Shown: one piece after another, positions 17,679 to 26,546 of the stretch
How the letters are laid out: each line of letters starts with the position of its first letter
Numbering within the stretch: position 1 is the first letter of the stretch
Source of the DNA: Flavobacterium indicum GPTSA100-9 = DSM 17447
Lineage (GTDB): Bacteria > Bacteroidota > Bacteroidia > Flavobacteriales > Flavobacteriaceae
DNA length: 64,000 bases
Direction of reading: 5' to 3'
Assembly: GCF_000455605.1 (NCBI RefSeq)
Contig: NC_017025.1
Coordinates: forward strand, 434,001-498,000
Translations under genes and position numbers: made by a program
Notes under the pieces: model-generated
What the model saw: the letters and a program-made list of their open reading frames with translations, nothing else
Databases searched by the model: none
Told to the model about the DNA's origin: nothing

Positions 17679-17696
17679 AAATTACATTTTAAAAAA

Positions 17697-18203
17697 TTAA
17701 AATCCTAATTCTTTTTTAACATCAGCCATTAAATCTGGTCCATCAGCTAAAATAACTCCACCACCTAAAGTTGAATCTAAAACATATTGAATTCCTTTAG
17801 CTCTAGCTACTTTATGAATAGCAGCTTGCGCTTTTTCCATAATAGGTTTTTGTAATTCAATTGCTTTATCTTGTAAAGCTTTAGAAGCATTGTCTTGAAA
17901 TTTTTGAATTCTTGCTCCCATATCTTGCATTTCTTGAGAGCGAGTTTGATTTACTGCATCACCTACAGTTGCTGATTCTTTTTCGTATTGTGCTAATTTT
18001 GTTTGGTATTCTTGTACCATTTTTTTGTATTCAACATCATACGTTTCTTGTAGTTTTTTAACTTGTGCTTCAGCGGCTTTCATAGCTGGACTTGCAGTCA
18101 TTAATTCTTGTACATTAATATGTCCGACTTTAGTTTGTGCCACTGCGAATTGTGTTCCTACAAATAATACTAAAGCAGTAATAAGAGTCTTTAATTGTTT
18201 CAT
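17697..18203 (-). CDS. OmpH/Skp family periplasmic chaperone
   Basis: 168 residues: a signal peptide (about 1-22, ending FAVAQ), the short strand KVGHINVQEL, a long helical coiled-coil arm rich in Lys, Gln and Glu (about 40-115), and a closing strand segment (IQYVLDSTLGGGVILADG). Skp-type proteins are trimeric periplasmic 'jellyfish' holdases for outer membrane proteins on their way to BamA. Second of two tandem paralogues downstream of bamA, 30 bases after the first, and the last gene of the operon. Confidence 0.93.
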   Translation of the reverse strand: MKQLKTLITALVLFVGTQFAVAQTKVGHINVQELMTASPAMKAAEAQVKKLQETYDVEYKKMVQEYQTKLAQYEKESATVGDAVNQTRSQEMQDMGARIQKFQDNASKALQDKAIELQKPIMEKAQAAIHKVARAKGIQYVLDSTLGGGVILADGPDLMADVKKELGF

Positions 18204-18233
18204 TTTTATTAATTTTAATAAGGGTTATTTAAT

Positions 18234-19082
18234 TTATTCTTTTTTTGGTTCTTCTTTTTTCTTTTCTTCAGTTATTTTGTTTTTTAATGCTTCTTTTCTA
18301 GCTTTTTGCTCTTCAATTAATTTTTGACGTTTTTCTTCGCGTTCTTTTATTAATGCTGCTCTTTTTTCATCAGCTTCTTTCTTTTTAGCGGCAACTAAAT
18401 CTTTGCGTTCTTGAAGCTTTTTTTCTCTTTCTTCTTTACTTGCAATTAGTTTTTCTTCTTTTTCTTTTTCTTTTTTTACAGCTTCCGGATTTTCAGTATC
18501 GTCAAATTCTTTTTTGTCTTTTTGATCCTGTAATTTTTGTTGTTTTTTAGATAATTCTACTTTTTTACCAGCTCTTTCTAATTCTCTCAAAACAAAATCA
18601 CTTATATCAAATCTTTCAGCTGTGTAAAGCATTGTTAAATCTGAAGATTTGTCAAATATGAAATCATAATTTCTTTTAGCTGCAATATCTTGAACAATAT
18701 TAAATACTTGATCTTGAATTGGTTTAACTAAAGCGGCCTTTTGAATAATTAAATCTCCTTGAGGACCAAATCTTTTTTGTTGATAATCAAATAAATCTTT
18801 TTCTAAAGTTTTAATTTCTTCTTCTTTTTCATTCACTAATTCTTTTGTTAGTAAAACTCGATCTGAAGCTAAACTTTCTTTTAATTTATTAATTTCAGCT
18901 TTTTTTGTTTCAACTTCTTGTTTCCAAGTATTTGCTTTTTGCTCTAACTGATTTTTTGCTTCTGCATATTCAGGTACTTTCTCTAAAATATAGTCCATAT
19001 CAATGTAACCAATTTTAGTAGTTTTTTGAGCAGTTGTAACTATACAACTTAGGGCAAAAATTAAAACAAAATATCTTTTCAT
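18234..19082 (-). CDS. OmpH/Skp family chaperone with long charged C-terminal extension
   Basis: 282 residues: signal peptide (about 1-19), an Skp-like body (KIGYIDMDYILEKVPEY, coiled-coil arm, NYDFIFDKSSDLTMLYTAERFDISDFVL), then a tail from about 175 to 282 almost entirely of Lys, Glu, Arg, Asp and Gln, predicted to be a continuous charged helix and ending in KKKEEPKKE. The tail is absent from the 168-residue paralogue downstream. It lies 36 bases after bamA in the same operon. Likely a chaperone for outer membrane proteins; the tail may reach peptidoglycan or partner proteins (inference). Confidence 0.92.
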   Translation of the reverse strand: MKRYFVLIFALSCIVTTAQKTTKIGYIDMDYILEKVPEYAEAKNQLEQKANTWKQEVETKKAEINKLKESLASDRVLLTKELVNEKEEEIKTLEKDLFDYQQKRFGPQGDLIIQKAALVKPIQDQVFNIVQDIAAKRNYDFIFDKSSDLTMLYTAERFDISDFVLRELERAGKKVELSKKQQKLQDQKDKKEFDDTENPEAVKKEKEKEEKLIASKEEREKKLQERKDLVAAKKKEADEKRAALIKEREEKRQKLIEEQKARKEALKNKITEEKKKEEPKKE

Positions 19083-19118
19083 ATGTTATAGTTTTGAATT
19101 CAACTATCGTGCCAATTA

Positions 19119-21755
19119 TTAAAATTGTTGTCCAATAATAAAGTGAGTTTGCCATCCACTTTTTACTGTATCTCCTGGAATTGGATCAAATCCATGAGCG
19201 AAATCTATACCTAACAAACCAAATGCTGGCATAAATACTCGTAAACCTAATCCTGCTGAACGTTGTATTTTAAAAGGATCAAAAGTTTTAAAATTATTAT
19301 AGGCAGAACCCGCTTCTAAGAATGATAATGCATATATAGATGCAGATTGTTTCAAAGTAATTGGGTATCTCAATTCTAATGAAAATTTATTATAAATTGC
19401 TCCTCCGTCAGACGAAGATAATGAATTATTTGGATATCCGCGCAATTGAATTATTTCTCTTCCATCTAAAGAATAATTTGCTAAACCATCTCCTCCAACA
19501 AAAAATCGTTCAAAAGGAATTACACCTCTGTCTTTGTTATAAGCTCCTAAGAATCCAAATTCAGCTCTAGTTCTCATAACTAAAGGTTGTTTTCCAATTT
19601 TTAACAATTTCATGTATGAATCAGTTGAGAATTTAATTTTATAAAACTCTAACCATTTGAATTTTTCTTGGTCAACCTTTGCTTGATCAGCAGTTGCTTG
19701 AGTGTAATCACTAGTTGGACTTCCGGTAGAAGTTATGTAAGCTCCTGTATAAACGTATTCACCATTTGAATTTGTATACGGATTTCCTGTGTTTTTTAAT
19801 TTGTATTCTTCTTTTTCAGCAAGTCTTCCGTAGTCTACTCCATTCCATAATGAATAGGGTAAAGAAAACTTAGCAGATAAGGAAATGTTTGAACCGTAGG
19901 TTGGGAATATTGGATTTAATCCTCTGTTATCTCTAGTTAAAGAAGTCGTAAATGATAAATTTCGAGCAGCTCCATCTCCAAAGGTAAATAATCCTGTATT
20001 ATAATTATTTAAATCATAATATTGGAAAGATACCGAATTTGATAATGAAAAATAATCATCAGGAACTGTTAATCTTTTAGCATATCCAATTGTAATTGAA
20101 GATATGTTAAAGCTTTGGTCTCTTGTAGTTCTTCTAGATGAATAATTGTATAAGAACTGTTTACTATGTGATAAAGAGGTAAAGAAACTAATAGGTTTTT
20201 TTCCGCCTAACCAAGGTTCTGTAAATGATAAACTGTACACTTGGAAATAACTACTTCCTTGTAAACGTAAAGCCATTTTTTGACCATCTCCCATAGGTAA
20301 CGGTTTGTAAGCTTCTTTTTTGAAAATATTCTTTAAAGAAAAATTGTTAAATGATAAACCTAAAGTTCCAATAAATCCACCAGCGCCATAACCACCTTGT
20401 AATTCAACTTGGCTAGACCCTTTTTCTACAACTGACCATTCTAAATCCACTGTTCCAGCTGCTGGATCAGCATTTTTTGGCTCAGGTCTAATTGCTTCAG
20501 CATCAAAAAATCCTAATTGACCTAGTTCACGAATAGTACGAATAACTAATTCTTTATTCCATTTTTCACCAGGTCTAGTTTTTAATTCTCTGTAGATTAC
20601 TTTGTCATTAGTTTTGTCGTTTCCTTTTACCGTTACATTATTAAAATAAGCAATTGGGCCTTCAGTGATTCTAATTTCAAAATCAATAGTATCATTCTCG
20701 GTTTTTATTTCTACTGGATTTATGTTTGAAAATAAATAACCATTATTTTGATATAAATTAGTAATATCTTCAGAATCAGGGCTAGAGTTGTCTGCTATTC
20801 TTTTTTGAAGTAAAACACCGTTGTAAACTTCTCCTTTTTTAATTCTTAAAATACTGTTTAAAACTTGGTCATTGTATACAGTATTACCTAAAAATCGAAT
20901 GTCTCCAAAATAGTATTTTTTTCCTTCCTCAACATTAACATTAATGTCAATTTTGTTCTTTTTTGGGTCATAGTTAACGTTTTCGGAAACAACTCTTGCG
21001 TCTCTAAAACCATTTTCTTTGTATTTTTCAACTAAAGAGTTTAAATCTTCATTGTATTTGTCTTTAATGAATTTAGAAGATTTGAAAATTCTGTATATTT
21101 TTTTCTCCTTCGTATTTTTAAAACTTCTTTTTAATTTTTTTACCGTTAATTCGTTGTTACCAGTAAAATTAATTTTTCTAATTTTTACTTTACTTCCTCT
21201 ATCAACAAAAATAACCATATCAACTTCTGTGTCTGTTGAATCTGCTAGCGTGTTAATAGTTACTTTTGTATTGAAATAGCCGTCCTTTTTGAATTTGTTT
21301 TCAATGTAATTCTTGGTGTTGGTAATTAAATTTTCATTAACTACTTTACCTTTTTTTAACTCAGTTGCTTTTAAAATATCTTCAGTTTTTCCTTTTCTTA
21401 ATCCTTTAAACTTAACTTCGTTTAATTTAGGTAATTCATATAAATTCAATTCAAGGAAAATACTTTCTCCTTCTATTTTTTTTACATAGAAATTAACATC
21501 GTTAAAAAGGCCAAGTTTCCATAATTTTTTAACAGCATTACTTATTTCGTCTCCCGGAATTCTAATTGTACTTCCAACTTGTAATCCTGTAAATGTAATT
21601 ACAGTTTGCTCGTTATAAGAAACTTTTCCAGTAACTTCAATACCGGCTAATATGTATTCTTTTCCTTTTTCTAATTGTGTTTCTTGAGCGTGTAACTGAA
21701 ACATTCCACCTAATAATACAAAGGCAAATAAAAATACTAATCTTCTTTTAAACAT
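19119..21755 (-). CDS. bamA: outer membrane protein assembly factor BamA
   Basis: 878 residues: signal peptide (about 1-23), a series of POTRA domains (about 30-440; FKGLRKGKTEDILKATEL, TGNNELTVKKLKRSFKNTKEK, FLGNTVYNDQVLNSILRIKKGEVYN, VKGNDKTNDKVIYRELKTRPGEKWN) and a 16-strand Omp85 barrel ending in a terminal Phe (IIGQQF). The loop VGGDGLANYSLDGREIIQLRGYPN carries the RGY motif of Omp85 proteins. It folds and inserts outer membrane proteins. Flanked by uppS 5 bases upstream and skp-like genes downstream, the same order as around Porphyromonas gingivalis porG. Confidence 0.97.
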   Translation of the reverse strand: MFKRRLVFLFAFVLLGGMFQLHAQETQLEKGKEYILAGIEVTGKVSYNEQTVITFTGLQVGSTIRIPGDEISNAVKKLWKLGLFNDVNFYVKKIEGESIFLELNLYELPKLNEVKFKGLRKGKTEDILKATELKKGKVVNENLITNTKNYIENKFKKDGYFNTKVTINTLADSTDTEVDMVIFVDRGSKVKIRKINFTGNNELTVKKLKRSFKNTKEKKIYRIFKSSKFIKDKYNEDLNSLVEKYKENGFRDARVVSENVNYDPKKNKIDINVNVEEGKKYYFGDIRFLGNTVYNDQVLNSILRIKKGEVYNGVLLQKRIADNSSPDSEDITNLYQNNGYLFSNINPVEIKTENDTIDFEIRITEGPIAYFNNVTVKGNDKTNDKVIYRELKTRPGEKWNKELVIRTIRELGQLGFFDAEAIRPEPKNADPAAGTVDLEWSVVEKGSSQVELQGGYGAGGFIGTLGLSFNNFSLKNIFKKEAYKPLPMGDGQKMALRLQGSSYFQVYSLSFTEPWLGGKKPISFFTSLSHSKQFLYNYSSRRTTRDQSFNISSITIGYAKRLTVPDDYFSLSNSVSFQYYDLNNYNTGLFTFGDGAARNLSFTTSLTRDNRGLNPIFPTYGSNISLSAKFSLPYSLWNGVDYGRLAEKEEYKLKNTGNPYTNSNGEYVYTGAYITSTGSPTSDYTQATADQAKVDQEKFKWLEFYKIKFSTDSYMKLLKIGKQPLVMRTRAEFGFLGAYNKDRGVIPFERFFVGGDGLANYSLDGREIIQLRGYPNNSLSSSDGGAIYNKFSLELRYPITLKQSASIYALSFLEAGSAYNNFKTFDPFKIQRSAGLGLRVFMPAFGLLGIDFAHGFDPIPGDTVKSGWQTHFIIGQQF

Positions 21756-21760
21756 GTTAA

Positions 21761-22501
21761 TTATTTAATTTGTTCGCTGGTTTTACCAAATCTTCTTTCT
21801 CTTTTTTGAAAGCTTAATAGAGCTTTGAATAATTCTTCTTCGTTGAAATCGGGCCAAAGTACTTCAGTGAAATAAAATTCAGCATAAGCGATTTGCCAAA
21901 GTAAGAAATTACTAATTCTGTGTTCGCCACTAGTTCTAATAACTAAGTCAACATCAGGCATATTCTGCGTGTAAAGATGCTGATTAATAATTGATTCGTC
22001 AATAGTGTCAATTGAAATTATATTATTTTTAACTTTTTCAGATATGTTTTTAACAGCATTTATGATTTCATCTCTAGAGCCGTAGCTTAATGCGAGCGTT
22101 AAAGTCATTCTGTTATTGTTTTTGGTTTTCTCAATCACTTCTAATAATTCTCTTTTTACACCAGTAGGTAAATGATTAAGACTGCCAATTGCCTGTAAAC
22201 GAATGTTATTTTCTTGAAGTGTCTTTAACTCTTTCTTTAGTGCACTAACCAATAATTTCATTAGAATTTCTACTTCCAATTTTGGTCTATTCCAATTTTC
22301 TGTTGAAAATGCATAAAGTGTGAGGTAATTAATGCCTAATTTGGCGCAAGTCTTAACGGTGCTCCTTACAGTTTTGGTTCCGTTTTCATGACCAAAAGCT
22401 CTAAGTTTGCCTTGTTGTTTAGCCCACCTGCCATTTCCATCCATTATTATTGCAAGATGGTTAGGTAAATTATCTTTATTTATTTCGTTTTCTAAACTCA
22501 T
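21761..22501 (-). CDS. uppS: isoprenyl (undecaprenyl) diphosphate synthase
   Basis: 246 residues with the cis-prenyltransferase signature AIIMDGNGRWAKQ (catalytic D21), GH at the substrate site, FSTENW and the C-terminal RTSGEHRISNFLLWQIAYAEF. It elongates farnesyl diphosphate with isopentenyl units to the C55 carrier lipid for peptidoglycan and surface glycans. Packed between the PorG-like gene (3-base gap) and bamA (5-base gap), so one transcript. Confidence 0.96.
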   Translation of the reverse strand: MSLENEINKDNLPNHLAIIMDGNGRWAKQQGKLRAFGHENGTKTVRSTVKTCAKLGINYLTLYAFSTENWNRPKLEVEILMKLLVSALKKELKTLQENNIRLQAIGSLNHLPTGVKRELLEVIEKTKNNNRMTLTLALSYGSRDEIINAVKNISEKVKNNIISIDTIDESIINQHLYTQNMPDVDLVIRTSGEHRISNFLLWQIAYAEFYFTEVLWPDFNEEELFKALLSFQKRERRFGKTSEQIK

Positions 22502-22504
22502 TTT

Positions 22505-23188
22505 TTAATCTGCACAAAAACATGGGTTTTTACCAAATGTATAGGTAAGTGTAATTCCGCTAAACACATACCAATCATTACTGTTTAAATTCCCAAATTT
22601 TAATGTTTCAAAATTTTTATTTTTAGGATTACTTCCGTCTAAATTATCTGTAAAAGTATACCTAGCACCAACTTCCATACCCAAAACTAATTGTTGTGCA
22701 ATTTTAGTTTTTATACCAACGGTCATTGGAATGGCAAAAGAATAATGTTGATAATCAATTTTACTTTCTTTATTAATTACAAAGGTTTCATTGTATATAA
22801 ATGTCGATAAACCTGAGTAAACATAGGGAGAAAAAGCAAAATCTGATTGATGTAAATCAAAATCTAAAAAATTAAATTCTAAACCTACAGAAAATTCTTT
22901 TACATTATTTTTTATTTTAAATCCTCTTAAATTTCTATTTGGAGCATCGCTGTCAAGATCATTCGATTCTACTTTTCCTTGTGTATATGAAAATCTGTAG
23001 GAATGTCTTTTGCTTCTGTTCCATTTATACAACGCGCCAAAGGCAATATTGTTTGGTGCAATATAATTTGTTGGACCAACATCTCCAATGTAATTAATTC
23101 CCCCAGCAAAAATGCCTATTTCATGAATTTGAGCTTGTGAATTAAAACTCAAAAACAGAGCAATTGTATAAAATAAAAACTTCTTCAT
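22505..23188 (-). CDS. porG: PorG-like (DUF6089) outer membrane beta-barrel protein
   Basis: 227 residues: signal peptide (about 1-19, ending NSQAQ), then eight or so amphipathic strands. Features of the DUF6089/PorG family: HEIGIFAGGINYIGDVGPTNYI at the start, an internal YKWNRSKRHSYR strand, and a Cys pair at the end (PCFCAD). P. gingivalis PorG is a T9SS component that tethers the PorK/PorN ring at the outer membrane, and there too the gene is next to uppS and bamA. The assignment rests on family pattern and this neighbourhood. First gene of the operon, with its own -7 element. Confidence 0.8.
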   Translation of the reverse strand: MKKFLFYTIALFLSFNSQAQIHEIGIFAGGINYIGDVGPTNYIAPNNIAFGALYKWNRSKRHSYRFSYTQGKVESNDLDSDAPNRNLRGFKIKNNVKEFSVGLEFNFLDFDLHQSDFAFSPYVYSGLSTFIYNETFVINKESKIDYQHYSFAIPMTVGIKTKIAQQLVLGMEVGARYTFTDNLDGSNPKNKNFETLKFGNLNSNDWYVFSGITLTYTFGKNPCFCAD

Positions 23189-23203
23189 TTTTTAAATAGT
23201 TTG

Positions 23204-23211
23204 CAAATATA
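23204..23211 (-). promoter_or_regulatory. -7 element TATATTTG for the porG-uppS-bamA-skp operon
   Basis: CAAATATA on the plus strand, 15 bases before the ATG at 23188. The 107-base gap to nadK supports an independent start here. Confidence 0.6.
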
Positions 23212-23295
23212 ATAATATTGAAATACTAACCATCTTAAACCAAATAATTTTGTTATAAGATGAGTAAATAACGAAGAAATTAGTGAAATGTTATA

Positions 23296-24180
23296 TTAGT
23301 TTCTTTTATCTTCTCCCCAAAGTAATTTTTTTCGAATGGTTTTTAAAAATCGTTCTTCTTGAAATTCTACCATTAATATTTCAAACGGGGCTTTTTTTAT
23401 GGTTAATTGTGTTTCATTTGAAATGGATGCAATTCTCGAATCCATTGATACAAGAAATTGTTCCTCTCTTCCAGTAACTTTTAAACGTATTTCTACATTG
23501 TCTGGAATTACTAATGGACGAGCGGTTAATGTATGTGGAGCAATTGGAGTAATGACTAAACAATTTGCAGTAGGCATCAATACGGGGCCTCCGCAGCTTA
23601 AAGAATAACCAGTTGAGCCGGTTGGGGTAGATATTATTAAGCCATCTGCCCAATAAGAATTTAAATATTCATCATTAATAAAGGTTTCAATAGTAATCAT
23701 TGATGTTGTATCTTTTCTTGAAACCGTTATTTCGTTTAAGGCAAAATTAATGTTGCCGATGTTTTTGTTCTCCGGAGACGTTTGTAAGTTTACCAAGGCA
23801 CGCTTGGAAATGGTATATTCTTTAGTGTAGATTTTTTCTAAAAAAAATTCAATATTTTCTTCTTGTATAGTAGCTAAAAAACCAAGTCTTCCTGCATTAA
23901 TACCAATAATTGGAATATTTAAATCTTGTACAAGTGTTGCAGCTCTTAATATAGTTCCATCACCTCCAATACTAATCACAAAGTCAAATTGATTTTGTAA
24001 ATCTTCATGACATGAATAGGTTTTTAAATTCGGATTTACAAATGAATTTTCAAGCAATTTATTTAAAAATTTTTCATAGATGTATAAATCGCATGACTTT
24101 TCTCTAAGAAAACGAGTTACTTTTTCTACAATTTCATGAGTGTTGTTCTGATAATATTGTCCAAATATGGCTATTTTCAT
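23296..24180 (-). CDS. nadK: NAD kinase
   Basis: 294 residues with the nucleotide motif ISIGGDGTILRA (GGDGT at 72-76), the NE pair in FALNEITVSR and the Gly-rich TPTGSTGYSLSCGGP. It phosphorylates NAD to NADP in the cytoplasm. Lies 29 bases after the CBS-domain gene on the same strand, so they are probably cotranscribed. Confidence 0.96.
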   Translation of the reverse strand: MKIAIFGQYYQNNTHEIVEKVTRFLREKSCDLYIYEKFLNKLLENSFVNPNLKTYSCHEDLQNQFDFVISIGGDGTILRAATLVQDLNIPIIGINAGRLGFLATIQEENIEFFLEKIYTKEYTISKRALVNLQTSPENKNIGNINFALNEITVSRKDTTSMITIETFINDEYLNSYWADGLIISTPTGSTGYSLSCGGPVLMPTANCLVITPIAPHTLTARPLVIPDNVEIRLKVTGREEQFLVSMDSRIASISNETQLTIKKAPFEILMVEFQEERFLKTIRKKLLWGEDKRN

Positions 24181-24209
24181 ATTCCTGTTATTAGGTTTTT
24201 CAGGTTTTT

Positions 24210-24869
24210 TTAGATGCTTAAATATTTATCTAAATAATCCGAACGTTCTTTTAAACTGTTTAAGTAAGAGTCTTCTTGGTGTTCTGATAATATAGTATAA
24301 TTGTATCTTCTAAAAGTTTGAATAATTTCATTAAAATTACTTTGGGTTATTTTTAAAGTAATTTGAGTGGTTTCTTCATTTGAGTTAGAAATAAATAAAC
24401 CTAATATTTTAGCGTCATTGCTTTCAACTATTTGAGAGATTTGACTAATAGTAAAATCATTGGTGCCTTTTTCTATTACTATAATTCCACCGTTTTCTTT
24501 TATGAAAGTGGTTTCATTTAAAAAATGTAGTACATCGTCTAATTCATAAAAGCCAATGTATTGATTTTTTTCGTCTAGTATGGGTAAAATATTGGTGTTG
24601 TTTTTAGAAAATTCTTCAAAAACATCAAACCAATTCATGTTGTTTCTCACAAAAAAACGGTGTAAACCATATTTATGTTCATTGATTGAATCACTTGTAG
24701 GATACATTTCGGCCTCATCTCTTCCAATAGATCCGATAAACACTTCTCTTTCCATTATTGGAAAATGCGTGTATTCAAAATCTAAAAACATATTTTGTAC
24801 ATCAATAATTGAGTCGTTTGATTGTAGGGGTTCGACTTGATTATTGATAAAATCTTTAATAGTTGTCAT
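24210..24869 (-). CDS. CBS domain protein with C-terminal ACT-like region
   Basis: 219 residues, cytoplasmic. A CBS pair at about 1-125: first domain DSIIDVQNMFLDFEYTHFPIM..VFIGSI, second NMNWFDVFEEFSKNNTNILPILDEKNQYIGF. The C-terminal third (about 130-205: GGIIVIEKGTNDFTISQISQIVESNDAKILGL) looks like an ACT-type ligand-binding fold. CBS pairs bind adenine nucleotides and act as energy sensors. Placed directly upstream of nadK, a role in sensing adenylate or NAD status is attractive but unproven. Divergent from pdxJ. Confidence 0.85.
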   Translation of the reverse strand: MTTIKDFINNQVEPLQSNDSIIDVQNMFLDFEYTHFPIMEREVFIGSIGRDEAEMYPTSDSINEHKYGLHRFFVRNNMNWFDVFEEFSKNNTNILPILDEKNQYIGFYELDDVLHFLNETTFIKENGGIIVIEKGTNDFTISQISQIVESNDAKILGLFISNSNEETTQITLKITQSNFNEIIQTFRRYNYTILSEHQEDSYLNSLKERSDYLDKYLSI

Positions 24870-24934
24870 TCTTTTACTTTTTCAATGCTATTGCAAAATA
24901 ACTAAAAAATAGGGAATAGTGTTGGATTGTTTTC

Positions 24935-24942
24935 TATTTTTG
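24935..24942 (+). promoter_or_regulatory. -7 element TATTTTTG for pdxJ
   Basis: Exact TAnnTTTG match, 18 bases before the pdxJ ATG in the divergent CBS/pdxJ gap. Confidence 0.55.
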
Positions 24943-24960
24943 TAAAAATAATAAATTGCC

Positions 24961-25674
24961 ATGACTAAATTATCAGTTAATATTAATAAAATAGCAACAT
25001 TAAGAAATTCAAGAGGAGGAAATGTTCCAAATTTATTGCAGGTAGCTAAAGATGTTCAAAAATTTGGTGCACATGGAGTAACGGTTCATCCAAGACCGGA
25101 TGAAAGACATATCCGCTATCAAGACGCGAGAGATTTAAAAGATGTGGTTTATACCGAATACAATATAGAAGGTAATCCGCAACATAATTTTATTGATTTA
25201 GTTTTGGAATGTAAACCTACACAAGTTACTTTGGTTCCTGATGCCATTGGTGCATTGACTTCAAATGCTGGTTGGGATACAATAACACACAAACATTATT
25301 TAAAAGAGGTTATTGCTGAATTTAAAAGAAATGGTATACGAACATCGATTTTTGTTGATCCTGTTGTAGCGATGGTGGAAGGCGCTATGGAAACTGGAAC
25401 AGATAGAATTGAATTGTATACTGAAAGTTTTGCTCATGAATATGGCTTAGGAAATTTCAAAGGAATTGAGCCTTATGTAGCAGCGGCAATTAAAGCTAAT
25501 GAATTGGGTCTTGGAATTAATGCAGGTCATGATTTAAGCTTGGATAATATTAAATTCTTTAAAGAGAATATCCCAGGCTTGTTAGAGGTGTCAATTGGTC
25601 ATGCCTTAATTTGTGAATCCTTGTATTTAGGATTGGAAAATGTAGTGAATATGTATTTGCAAAAAATGAAATAA
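24961..25674 (+). CDS. pdxJ: pyridoxine 5'-phosphate synthase
   Basis: 237 residues, TIM barrel. Recognisable by LSVNINKIATLRNSRGG, the phosphate/substrate motif HGVTVHPRPDERHI, the catalytic-region segment DRIELYTESFAHEY and the closing LEVSIGHALICESLYLGLE. It condenses 1-deoxyxylulose 5-phosphate with 3-amino-2-oxopropyl phosphate in vitamin B6 synthesis. The DXP supplier dxs is in the same window (38731-40500). The next gene follows after one base. Confidence 0.96.
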   Translation: MTKLSVNINKIATLRNSRGGNVPNLLQVAKDVQKFGAHGVTVHPRPDERHIRYQDARDLKDVVYTEYNIEGNPQHNFIDLVLECKPTQVTLVPDAIGALTSNAGWDTITHKHYLKEVIAEFKRNGIRTSIFVDPVVAMVEGAMETGTDRIELYTESFAHEYGLGNFKGIEPYVAAAIKANELGLGINAGHDLSLDNIKFFKENIPGLLEVSIGHALICESLYLGLENVVNMYLQKMK

Positions 25675-25675
25675 T

Positions 25676-26440
25676 ATGTTGTTGCATTCTAGGATTGAAG
25701 GAGAGGGGAAGCCATTTTTAATTATACATGGTTTTTTAGGAATGTCTGATAATTGGAAGTCATTAAGTCAGCAATTTGCTGAATTAGGCTATCAGGTGCA
25801 TAGTTTAGACATGCGCAATCATGGAAAGAGTTTTCATAGTGATGATTTTAACTATGATGTCATGACAGAGGATGTAAAAGAATACATTAATCATTATCAA
25901 TTAAATGATATTGTTTTGTTGGGGCACTCTATGGGTGGAAAAATCGCCATGTTGTTTGCAGCAAAATACCCAAACTTTATTAAAAAGTTAATTGTTGCAG
26001 ATATTGGTCCGAAATATTATGCCCCGCATCATCAAACAATTTTAGCGGCATTAAATGCTGTTGATTTTTCATTGAAACCTACAAGAAATGAAGTGGAGGA
26101 GTTGCTGTCTAGATTTATTCAAGATTTTGGAACCCGACAATTTTTATTAAAAAATTTATATTGGAAAGAACCGGGTCAATTGGCTTTTCGATTTAATTTG
26201 AAAGTGTTTAATGAAAAAATTAATGAAATAGGAGCTGCTTTGCCGTTTGATAAAACTTTTAATGGAAAAGTACTTTTCTTAAGAGGTGATAAGTCTGATT
26301 ATATTTTAGATAGTGATTTTGAAACAATTTATTATCATTTTCCTGAAGCTAAAATACTAACAATTTCAAACGCTGGACATTGGTTGCATGCAGAAAATCC
26401 AAAGGACTTTTTTTACGAAGTTAAAAATTTTCTAGGCTAA
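25676..26440 (+). CDS. alpha/beta hydrolase (YbfF-type esterase)
   Basis: 254 residues with a complete alpha/beta hydrolase set: oxyanion motif IIHGFLGMSDNW, nucleophile elbow GHSMGG (S85), a late acid in FLRGDKSDYI and the catalytic His in NAGHWLHAENP. No signal peptide, so cytoplasmic. Closest in style to the YbfF/acyl-CoA esterase group; the substrate is not predictable. Starts one base after pdxJ, so cotranscribed. Confidence 0.9.
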   Translation: MLLHSRIEGEGKPFLIIHGFLGMSDNWKSLSQQFAELGYQVHSLDMRNHGKSFHSDDFNYDVMTEDVKEYINHYQLNDIVLLGHSMGGKIAMLFAAKYPNFIKKLIVADIGPKYYAPHHQTILAALNAVDFSLKPTRNEVEELLSRFIQDFGTRQFLLKNLYWKEPGQLAFRFNLKVFNEKINEIGAALPFDKTFNGKVLFLRGDKSDYILDSDFETIYYHFPEAKILTISNAGHWLHAENPKDFFYEVKNFLG

Positions 26441-26441
26441 T

Positions 26442-26464
26442 TATTATGAACGCATAATATTTTT
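26442..26464 (+). terminator. weak AT-rich terminator after the hydrolase
   Basis: Stem TATTATG/CATAATA (26442-26448 with 26453-26459), AACG loop and a short T run. Low GC stem, so support is moderate. Confidence 0.45.
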
Positions 26465-26474
26465 GTTAAAAAAA

Positions 26475-26504
26475 TTGTAATTTTCATAATTTGTGTTAAT
26501 TTTG
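26475..26504 (+). promoter_or_regulatory. promoter of the fadL-lipase operon
   Basis: TTG (26475-26477), 19-base spacer, TAATTTTG (26497-26504): the full Bacteroidota -33/-7 layout. The ATG at 26547 leaves a leader of about 40 bases. Confidence 0.75.
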
Positions 26505-26546
26505 AGTTTTATTGAAACAAAAAAATAAACTAACATTATTCAAATT

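Noticed and set aside
18025..18327. 100-codon plus-strand ORF across the two ompH genes
   Set aside because: Its Phe/Ser/Cys-rich translation is the antisense of Lys/Glu-rich coiled coils, and it spans an intergenic gap of a solid operon.
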